Below are positions 30,011 to 37,098 of a DNA stretch of 41,204 nt, piece after piece. The stretch spans positions 1 to 41,204 of the forward strand of contig MHOO01000009.1 of NCBI GenBank assembly GCA_001820095.1, in the 5' to 3' direction. The translations under genes were made by a program, and so were the position numbers. The notes under the pieces were generated by a model, which worked only from the letters and a program-made list of their open reading frames with translations, had not been told where the DNA came from and made no database searches. The DNA comes from Candidatus Staskawiczbacteria bacterium RIFCSPHIGHO2_01_FULL_39_25 (GTDB lineage Bacteria > Patescibacteriota > Minisyncoccia > Minisyncoccales > Staskawiczbacteraceae). Within the stretch, counting starts at the first letter, position 1. Each line of letters begins with the position of its first letter.

Positions 30011-30525
30011 TTAATGAATAGTAAGGCGTAATGATAATCTCCTGCGGCAAATTCTTTTTTTAATGAAAGGCCAAGCTCATCGGCTATTTTTTTCACCTCG
30101 GCTGGCGCTACCATGCCATTCTTCGGGCTAAAGGGAGAGCGCTTCAACCAATCTACTATTAAAAGCTGTCCCTGTGGTTTTAAAATTCTTTTCCCTTCAT
30201 TAATCATAGCATACTTGTTTTCAGCCTGAAAGAGTACATTGGGGATTAATACCAAATCTAAAGCATTATCGGGAAAGGTAGATCCCTTGGCAGCTTCTAA
30301 ATCACAAAGTATCGTTTGGATATTGCTGACATGTTCCTGCTTTGCTTTCCCCTGCAATGCGGAGAGCTTTTCTTCTTGGATATCCAAAGCATACACTTTT
30401 CCTTTGTTAAGCTTCTTTGCCAAGCTAAGGGTAAACACAGCTGAACCGCAACCAAACTCACAGGCTAACATCGTATCTTTCAGATCAAGATTAGCTAGGA
30501 CTTCATCTACTTTTAAAAAATCCAT
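30007..30525 (-). CDS. Class I SAM-dependent methyltransferase
   Basis: The 172-residue protein has the Rossmann-type SAM site: motif I CEFGCGSAVFT (near 22-32) and an acidic residue after strand 2 (YALDIQEEKL). LVLIPNVLFQ follows near residue 92, and RILKPQGQLLIVDW near 113. It resembles the UbiE/COQ5-like group, but the substrate cannot be told. It is the first gene of the pilin array and overlaps copy 1 by four bases, so it may act on the pilins or merely share their transcript. Confidence 0.85.
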   Translation of the reverse strand: MDFLKVDEVLANLDLKDTMLACEFGCGSAVFTLSLAKKLNKGKVYALDIQEEKLSALQGKAKQEHVSNIQTILCDLEAAKGSTFPDNALDLVLIPNVLFQAENKYAMINEGKRILKPQGQLLIVDWLKRSPFSPKNGMVAPAEVKKIADELGLSLKKEFAAGDYHYALLFIK

Positions 30526-30527
30526 GT

Positions 30528-30655
30528 ACTGGAATCTTGAATCTTGTATCTGGTAGCTTGAATTGAATTTTGAATTGAATTTGGAATATGAAGTTTTTTG
30601 AATTCAGCATTCCTTTATTCTATTCCAGATTCAAGATACGAGATTCTAGATTCAT
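30528..30655. repeat. Dispersed intergenic repeat, copy 2
   Basis: It lies between gyrA and the methyltransferase. TGAATCTTGTATCTGGTAGC is on the left and ATTCCAGATTCAAGATACGA on the right, partly complementary to each other. Both match parts of the copies at 25947 and 35632. The centre is AATTGAATTTTGAATTG-like. Confidence 0.7.
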
Positions 30656-30687
30656 TGCTCTATTATACCAAAATAAGTTCTCAAAAA

Positions 30688-33600
30688 CTACTCTTTCAAG
30701 CACGATCCCGACGCCACTTTATCCCCGCTATCCAACTTCATAATCCTTACCCCTTGGGTCGCCCTTCCCAATACCGATACCGATTTGGTAACAGTCCTTA
30801 TCACTTGGCCTTTTTGGGATATTACGATTAAGTCTTCATCATCAGTGGAATCATCTAAGATAAACGAAAGCACAATACCGCCGGTTTTAGAAGTAATGTT
30901 CGCCGTTTTTATCCCAGATCCCCCTCGGCCTTGCACCTTGTATTGGGAAACTTCCGTCCTCTTCCCATATCCATTCTCCATAACCACCAAAATGTACCTT
31001 TTCATCTTTTTATCATCTGGACCGATAACGGCTGAAATGACATCCATGCCAACTACTTCATCTCCTTTCTTCAGGCGTATGCCCTTAACTCCCGCAGCTC
31101 CCCTTCCCATAGGCCTGATGTCTTTTTCTTTAAACCGAATAGCAATTCCCTGCTTGGTGACTAGCATAATATCATCTTCCCCGGTGGTAGTAACTACCTT
31201 TTTCAGCAAATCGCCCTTTTCCAATTTTATGGCAATAATTCCGCTCTTTCTGACATTATCAAATTCATCCAAACTCGTTTTCTTGATCCGGCCATTTTTG
31301 GTAACCATGACTAAATACTTTTCCTGCCGCGCTCCGGAAGGCTGGGCCTTAGCCATTGGAACCAGTGACAGCACTTTTTCATTAGGTGAAATTTCCAAAA
31401 AGTTGGAAAGCCCGCGGCCCCGAGCTACCCTAGTCCCTTCTGGAATTTCATAGACCTGGGTTTGAAATACTTTTCCCGAATCAGTGAAAAAGAGCAAATT
31501 GTCATGGGTTGAGGCGCAAAGGAAATGCTCTACAATATCTTCCTGCATGGTTTTCATCCCCATAATGCCCTTGCCGCCCCGCTTTTGTATTTTATAGGTA
31601 CCCGGATTAATCCGTTTTATGTATCCGCCCGTAGTTAGGGTAACCATGGTATCTTCCAGGGGGACTAGGTCAATTTCGGTGATTTCTCCCAATTTCTGCT
31701 TTATCACTTTTGTCCTTCTCTTGTCGCCAAATTTTTCCTTTAATTCCTGCAGTTCTTTCTTGATAATAGCCTTAAGTTTTTCGGGACTTTTTAAAATAGC
31801 AGTCAACTCTTTAATTTTTTCAAGTATTTCTTTTAACTCATCTTCTATTTTCTTTCTTTCCAGCCCCGCCAATGTCTGAAGTTTCATTTCCAAAATGGCC
31901 ACGGCCTGCCGTTCGGTAAGCTTGAACTTCTTGATTAAGTTATTCTTGGCATCTTCCCGATCTTCTGATTTTTTAATGACAGCAATAACCGCATCAATGT
32001 TTTTAAGCGCGATCATCAAACCCTCCAGGATGTGGGCCCGTTCTTTGGCTTTTTCCAAGTCAAACTTGGTGCGTCGCGTTACCACTTCGGTGCGATGGGT
32101 AATAAAATATTTAAGCACATCTGAAATGGAAAGGATTTCCGGCTGGATGCCATCAACCAAAGCCAGCAAATTCAAATGGAAAGTTTTTTGCAGATTGGTA
32201 AATTTATACAGCCTATTAAGGACCCTTTGAGGTTCAAATCCCCGTTTAACATCAATGACAATGCTCATTCCCTGCCGATCTGACAAGTCTTTAATATCCC
32301 GTATGCCTTCAATTTTTTTCTCTGAAACCAGGTTTGCCATTTCTTCAACCAGCGTTGATTTTAGCACCTGATAGGGAATTTCAGTGATGATAATTTGTTC
32401 TGAACCGTCTTTTTTTTCTACCACTTCAGCCTTGCCCCGCATAATAATGGAACCCTTGCCCTGCGAATAAGCCGAAATAATCTCTTTTTGGTCATAAATA
32501 ACGCCGCCGGTGGGAAAATCAGGTCCTTGGATAAACTGGAATAAGTCGGGAGTTTCGGCCTTAGGGTGGTCTAATAAATGCACAATGGAATCTATTAACT
32601 CGGTTAAATTATGGGGCGGGATATTGGTTGCCATGCCCACGGCAATACCCAACGATCCATTCAAGAGCAGTTGGGGAAGAGGCGAAGGCAACACCGCCGG
32701 CTCTTGCCGAGTCCCATCGTAATTAGGAACAAAATTAACAGTGTTTTTATCAATGTCTCCTAGTAATGCTTCGCCTAGTCTTGACAATTTTACTTCTGTA
32801 TAGCGCGGAGCAGCAGCAGAATCTCCATCGACGCTACCAAAATTTCCTTGAGGGTTTACTAAGGGATATCTTAAGTTAAAATCTTGCGCCATTCTTACTA
32901 AAGAATCATAAATAGCCATATCCCCGTGCGGATGGTACTTCCCCATGCAGTTATGAGAAATTACTCCATTAGCAACAAATTCATGGTCGTTTTCCACTTC
33001 AAAATCAAATGTTTTTTGAGGTGCAACCTGCTCTACCAAAGAAACTTTTAAGAAATAGATATTATTTTTAATAACTTCCTCTAGGAATTCAAAACGGGAA
33101 GAGTCTATTTTTTCTAATTTATCTCTTATCCCCCATTCAATAACTTGGGTTTTCCTCAATGGTATTTCATGCAAATCCGAGCTATACCTGATCTTTGTTC
33201 CGTCGGGGTATTTTACTCCCATCCTGAATTTTTCTCCTTCTGCATCCTGATACCATCCTCCGCCCAAATGATGATTGCTTAATTCCCGGAATAAAATATT
33301 GCCTGCATATGGAATAATATCATACCTATTTGGCCCTTTTCTGTCGTAGCTTGTAAGTTTTTTTGATCCAAGTTTTATCGCTCTTTGCCCTTTGTTTTTT
33401 GAGGCTAAATCAAGTTGTGATGATAAAGCTATTGCATTCTCGCCCTTTAATTCTAAATAATATGGTAAGTGCTTTACCTTAATTTTTCTATCTGAAACAA
33501 AGCTGTCCTTGCCTAAAGTATTTATTTTATATTTACTGCTAAATATCTTTTGCGATAAAAGCAATACCATAAGTTGATCTATTAGCCTCTCTGAAATTGA

Positions 33601-34587
33601 AACATAGTTAACGCGATTTTGTTTGTGTGATACATATCCATCACCCTCAAAAAGGCCTGAAATAAAAGAGAATATGATTTCAGGTGGTGATTGGTAAATT
33701 GCATCGGGTATTTTTTTGGTTAAAGCTCCTGCTCCCCGGATATCAAAATTCTGAACAAAAAACTCATTAATGTATTTGCTATTGATTCTTACATTATAAA
33801 TTTTTTTACGGCTGATTCCATTAAAAATCCGCTCTTCAATAGAAGACTGATGGCCAAACTCTTCTTTTAAAATAGAAACTATTCTTTCTGCTATTTCTTT
33901 ATCGTTTCCAGCGGTAAAACCGATCCGTGCGGTTTTTTTCTTTGAATAATCTTCCGAAATCCATCCGTCGGAAACAAATAAACCTAAAAGATATGCAAGG
34001 TTTTTATTAAGATGGGTGGGCTGATTTTTTCCAGTTTGCTGTAATTTTACTTGATCACTAATCTTAGGGTAATCAGATTTTATTATTAAATAATCTTGGC
34101 TGGTCAAGTCCTTGGCCTCTTTCCATTCAAACTTCCAATCCGGAGTAAGAATTTTGAATTTTTGGGAAAGCGTAACCACATTTGAAAGACCGTTATCTAA
34201 AACTATTTTTAGTAAAGGTTTTTCGGGCATTTCATACGTTTGAACAACTTTTTGCATGCCTTTCTGGGTATATACTCGATCTCCGATCTTCACATCTTGA
34301 ATAGGAACCAATCCTTTCCTGGATAATATCAAAGTATCTTTTACAAAGCATTCTCCCACCACAGTTGCCGATTTTCTAAATTTTGCCGAAGCACCCAATC
34401 CCATTTCATTCATCGTATACAAAATTTTCCGGTGCACCGGCTTTAAGCCGTCCCGCACGTCAGGAAGCGCACGAGCAACAATCACCGACATTGCGTAATC
34501 AATGTATGATTCTTTCAGCTCGTCAACAATCTCCCGTTTGTTGATTTTCCCTATGTTTGAAATTTCTTCTTTTTGTTTTTCAGCCAT
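30688..34587 (-). CDS. gyrA: DNA gyrase subunit A with an intein
   Basis: GyrA is the DNA-cleaving subunit of the type II topoisomerase that introduces negative supercoils. The 1299-residue frame holds 832 residues of gyrase and a 467-residue intein (residues 80-546). The N-terminal part has the usual SYIDYAMSVIVARALPDVRD (27-46). After the intein come KYHPHGD and the catalytic Tyr596 (AAAPRYTE; Tyr129 after splicing). The C-terminal beta-pinwheel carries a GyrA-box-like QKRGGKG near residue 1000, which favours gyrase over topoisomerase IV. It is downstream of an MBL-fold gene and a small membrane protein on the same strand. Confidence 0.95.
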   Translation of the reverse strand: MAEKQKEEISNIGKINKREIVDELKESYIDYAMSVIVARALPDVRDGLKPVHRKILYTMNEMGLGASAKFRKSATVVGECFVKDTLILSRKGLVPIQDVKIGDRVYTQKGMQKVVQTYEMPEKPLLKIVLDNGLSNVVTLSQKFKILTPDWKFEWKEAKDLTSQDYLIIKSDYPKISDQVKLQQTGKNQPTHLNKNLAYLLGLFVSDGWISEDYSKKKTARIGFTAGNDKEIAERIVSILKEEFGHQSSIEERIFNGISRKKIYNVRINSKYINEFFVQNFDIRGAGALTKKIPDAIYQSPPEIIFSFISGLFEGDGYVSHKQNRVNYVSISERLIDQLMVLLLSQKIFSSKYKINTLGKDSFVSDRKIKVKHLPYYLELKGENAIALSSQLDLASKNKGQRAIKLGSKKLTSYDRKGPNRYDIIPYAGNILFRELSNHHLGGGWYQDAEGEKFRMGVKYPDGTKIRYSSDLHEIPLRKTQVIEWGIRDKLEKIDSSRFEFLEEVIKNNIYFLKVSLVEQVAPQKTFDFEVENDHEFVANGVISHNCMGKYHPHGDMAIYDSLVRMAQDFNLRYPLVNPQGNFGSVDGDSAAAPRYTEVKLSRLGEALLGDIDKNTVNFVPNYDGTRQEPAVLPSPLPQLLLNGSLGIAVGMATNIPPHNLTELIDSIVHLLDHPKAETPDLFQFIQGPDFPTGGVIYDQKEIISAYSQGKGSIIMRGKAEVVEKKDGSEQIIITEIPYQVLKSTLVEEMANLVSEKKIEGIRDIKDLSDRQGMSIVIDVKRGFEPQRVLNRLYKFTNLQKTFHLNLLALVDGIQPEILSISDVLKYFITHRTEVVTRRTKFDLEKAKERAHILEGLMIALKNIDAVIAVIKKSEDREDAKNNLIKKFKLTERQAVAILEMKLQTLAGLERKKIEDELKEILEKIKELTAILKSPEKLKAIIKKELQELKEKFGDKRRTKVIKQKLGEITEIDLVPLEDTMVTLTTGGYIKRINPGTYKIQKRGGKGIMGMKTMQEDIVEHFLCASTHDNLLFFTDSGKVFQTQVYEIPEGTRVARGRGLSNFLEISPNEKVLSLVPMAKAQPSGARQEKYLVMVTKNGRIKKTSLDEFDNVRKSGIIAIKLEKGDLLKKVVTTTGEDDIMLVTKQGIAIRFKEKDIRPMGRGAAGVKGIRLKKGDEVVGMDVISAVIGPDDKKMKRYILVVMENGYGKRTEVSQYKVQGRGGSGIKTANITSKTGGIVLSFILDDSTDDEDLIVISQKGQVIRTVTKSVSVLGRATQGVRIMKLDSGDKVASGSCLKE
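32950..34350 (-). mobile_element. Intein with LAGLIDADG endonuclease in gyrA
   Basis: The host sequence VVGE is interrupted before CMGKYHPHGD, in the conserved VxGxxxGKYHPHGD region. The intein starts with Cys80 (CFVKDTLILS), has a hedgehog/intein block with the expected LVPIQDVKIGDRV, and ends in GVISHN followed by Cys+1. Cys1, terminal His-Asn and Cys+1 are the residues needed for standard protein splicing. Two LAGLIDADG-type motifs, YLLGLFVSDGWI and FISGLFEGDGYV, lie near intein residues 120-130 and 230-240, so the homing endonuclease looks intact. The 467-residue length fits a full intein. Confidence 0.93.
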
Positions 34588-34593
34588 AAATTA

Positions 34594-34950
34594 TTAAGGC
34601 TCTAATTCTAAATCTTCTGCTTCCGGTTCAATATCCGGATTTTCATTTTGCAATATGCCTGCGTCGCCTTCAGAAACGGTTGAAGTAGAATCGCCTGGCT
34701 CATTAAAAGGTATATTAGGAAGATTAAGCGTGTTGCCTTCTGGCATATTTAACTGCGGAATGGTTATTGATTTTGCAGACTCTTTTATCTTGGCAAGGTT
34801 GTCTTGGGTTAACTTAATTTCCAATAACAGCATAATTAGCGCTGAAATGATGATAACCGTAAAAAAAATAATCTTCTTTTTGTGTTCTGGAAGCGCCTGC
34901 AAATGGGCAATATACTCTTTTACCTCTTTAATTTTTTCAGAAAAATCCAT
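34594..34950 (-). CDS. Small single-pass membrane protein
   Basis: The 118-residue protein is not recognised. An N-terminal charged helix (residues 1-25) precedes one membrane segment (IIFFTVIIISALIMLLLEI, about 26-45). A polar tail rich in Pro, Asn, Asp and Glu ends in EPEAEDLELEP. It lies between the MBL-fold gene (12-base gap) and gyrA (6-base gap), so the three are probably one transcript. Confidence 0.75.
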   Translation of the reverse strand: MDFSEKIKEVKEYIAHLQALPEHKKKIIFFTVIIISALIMLLLEIKLTQDNLAKIKESAKSITIPQLNMPEGNTLNLPNIPFNEPGDSTSTVSEGDAGILQNENPDIEPEAEDLELEP

Positions 34951-34962
34951 GCAAATGCAAAT

Positions 34963-35622
34963 TTATGGTTTTAGAACTACGATTTCCATTTCTCCTTCCT
35001 TGGGCAGCGTACTTGTTTTTACCGTTAATTTATCCTGCGGCTCAACGGCATTTTTGCCCATGGCTTTCAAAAATTTCCCTACGTCATCTAACTTAACCTT
35101 TAATTTCGGTAGTTCGTAGTGCATGGGAATGACCATTTTAGGCTCTACCTGGCCTATGATTTTTTGGGCCTGCGAAGAATCAATGGTAAACTCTCCCCCC
35201 ACTGGAATCATCAGCACATCAACAATGCCTATTTTTTCCAATTGTTCATCGGTCAATTCTTTCTGCCCTAAGTCGCCCAAGTGGCACAGCCTAATGCCTT
35301 CTGATTCAATCATATAAATGGTATTCATTCCCCGTTCTTTCCCTTCGGCGCCATCATGAAAAGAAAAAATTCCCTGTACAAAAACTCCCTTTATCTCGTA
35401 TTCACCGGGACCATCTATTACAAAGGGGCTTCCTTTTACGGCCCTTACATTATCGTGGTCGTAATGGTGATGAGTGATCAGCAAAATGTCGGCCTCAAAA
35501 TTGGGGACTTTCAATCCTATTTTTTCATCAAACGGGTCAATGACAACATTCGCCTGGCTGTCTTTTGCGTTAGAAACCGAAATTTGAAAGCAGGATTGCC
35601 CTGCCCAAGTAAGTTTAGCCAT
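34963..35622 (-). CDS. MBL-fold metal hydrolase (UlaG-like)
   Basis: This 219-residue metallo-beta-lactamase-fold protein has the metal-binding THHHYDHDN motif (near residue 50), GDLG near 117 and PMHY near 166. It starts with LTWAGQSCF, the pattern typical of the UlaG-like / YtnP-like hydrolase group often annotated 'MBL fold metal-dependent hydrolase'. The substrate is unknown. It is first in the transcript with the small membrane protein and gyrA. Upstream on the opposite strand are the dispersed repeat and the S1-domain gene. Confidence 0.87.
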   Translation of the reverse strand: MAKLTWAGQSCFQISVSNAKDSQANVVIDPFDEKIGLKVPNFEADILLITHHHYDHDNVRAVKGSPFVIDGPGEYEIKGVFVQGIFSFHDGAEGKERGMNTIYMIESEGIRLCHLGDLGQKELTDEQLEKIGIVDVLMIPVGGEFTIDSSQAQKIIGQVEPKMVIPMHYELPKLKVKLDDVGKFLKAMGKNAVEPQDKLTVKTSTLPKEGEMEIVVLKP

Positions 35623-35631
35623 AAACTTAGA

Positions 35632-35745
35632 ATATAGAATCTTGTATCTGGTATCTTGAATTGAATGTTGAATTTAGAATTCTTTATTCAGTATTCAGTA
35701 TTCTATTCCAGATTCAAGCTTCAAGATACAAAATTCAAATTTTTA
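35632..35745. repeat. Dispersed intergenic repeat, copy 3
   Basis: AGAATATAGAATCTTGTATC opens the element and CCAGATTCAAGCTTCAAGAT nearly closes it. A TTGAATTTAGAATTC-like centre and the triplet TATTCAGTATTCAGTATTC lie between. It shares both ends with the copies at 25947 and 30528. The remaining spacer to 35897 shows no gene or clear promoter. Confidence 0.7.
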
Positions 35746-35897
35746 ATTATTTTATCACACCTGATTTTTAGTTTCAACTCTGCGGGGGTGATACAACTAT
35801 TGCGGAATTATAAAAATTAAGGTAGCATGGCAGGTATTACTATTAACAAGCCAGCTGGAAAAATACACAAATTTTTCGCCTGGTTAAAACATATATT

Positions 35898-37028
35898 ATG
35901 AAAGAAGTTATTGCTAAAAAAACAGTAAAGGAAATTTCAAATGCGCCGGGAATCGGCTCAATTGTGGAAGGCAAGGTGGTTGCGAGAGACCGATCATCTC
36001 TTTACATTGATTTGGGCAACCAAGGCACCGGCATCATTTATGGAAGAGAGTTCTATGAAGTTAAAGATGCGATAAAAAACCTGCAAATAGGAGATACAAT
36101 TTTTGCAAAAATTGTTGAACTGGAAAATGAGGATGGCTACCGGGAGCTTTCCATGCGCGACGCCACCAAAGAAATTAACTGGCAGAAACTGGCAGGAATG
36201 AAAGAAAAAGAAGAAATCATCAAGGTAAAAATAACCGGAGTCAATAAGGGCGGCTTGCTAACAAATATCAACAATATTCCCGCTTTCTTGCCGGTTTCCC
36301 AATTATCTCCGGAAAACTACCCCAGGGTTGCCGATGCCGATAAAGCCAAGATATTAAAAGAACTGCAAAAATTCATCGGTAAAACCTTAGAAGTTAAAAT
36401 ACTGGATTTATTGGCAGCGGAAAACAAATTGATTTTATCTGAAAAAGCAAAAACCGAGCAAGCCATTAAAAAAATCCTTACGAACTATAAGAAAGGAGAT
36501 GTTATTGAAGGAAAAATCACCGGCATTGCAGATTTTGGCGTATTCATACGGTTTCCGCTCGCTAGTGAGCCAGCTACGCAGAACTCCGCGGAAATTAACG
36601 TGGAAACAAGCGGAAATGAAAAAAAGGACGAGAGCATTGAAGGATTGATCCATATTTCAGAATTAGATTGGCAACTGGTTCAAAACCCTACGGAAATTGT
36701 GAAAGTAGGCGAAACGGTAAAAGCCCAGATTATAGACATCCATAACAACCAGGTGTTTCTTTCGCTAAAAAGCTTAAAGCAAAACCCCTGGGAAGAAGTT
36801 GAAAAAAATCATAAAAAAGGCGATATTATTAAAGGAAAAGTTATCTCTTTCAGCCCGTTTGGAGCATTTATTGAAGTAATGCCCAAGATACGGGGGTTAT
36901 GCCATATCTCTGAATTTGCATCCCAGAAGGAAATGGAAGAATCCCTAAAAGCAGGCGAGAGCTATAGCTTCGAAATTTTACTCATAGAGCCCAAAGAGCA
37001 CCGCATGAGCCTGAAATTGGCAAAATAA
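35898..37028 (+). CDS. rpsA: S1-domain RNA-binding protein (ribosomal protein S1-like)
   Basis: The 376-residue protein carries four S1 RNA-binding domains, at about residues 19-87, 104-182, 197-285 and 302-375. The third and fourth end with the typical GLIHISELDW and GLCHISEFA strands. Ribosomal protein S1 bridges mRNA and the 30S subunit; four domains fits the shorter S1 type of many bacteria. Domain 3 is interrupted between GVFIRF and GLIHISE by about 28 polar residues (LASEPATQNSAEINVETSGN...), encoded by repeat-like DNA near 36555-36640. It is a single-gene unit ending in a strong terminator. No Shine-Dalgarno site precedes the ATG. Confidence 0.87.
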   Translation: MKEVIAKKTVKEISNAPGIGSIVEGKVVARDRSSLYIDLGNQGTGIIYGREFYEVKDAIKNLQIGDTIFAKIVELENEDGYRELSMRDATKEINWQKLAGMKEKEEIIKVKITGVNKGGLLTNINNIPAFLPVSQLSPENYPRVADADKAKILKELQKFIGKTLEVKILDLLAAENKLILSEKAKTEQAIKKILTNYKKGDVIEGKITGIADFGVFIRFPLASEPATQNSAEINVETSGNEKKDESIEGLIHISELDWQLVQNPTEIVKVGETVKAQIIDIHNNQVFLSLKSLKQNPWEEVEKNHKKGDIIKGKVISFSPFGAFIEVMPKIRGLCHISEFASQKEMEESLKAGESYSFEILLIEPKEHRMSLKLAK

Positions 37029-37032
37029 GTAA

Positions 37033-37072
37033 TATACCAAAAAATCGCCTCGTGGGCGATTTTTTGGTATAT
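37033..37072 (+). terminator. Strong intrinsic terminator
   Basis: ATACCAAAAAATCGCC and its complement pair around TCGT, with a long T run in the descending strand. It separates the S1-domain gene from the ValRS-like gene. Confidence 0.85.
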
Positions 37073-37098
37073 TAGTATAATAGATAAAAAATAACCTT

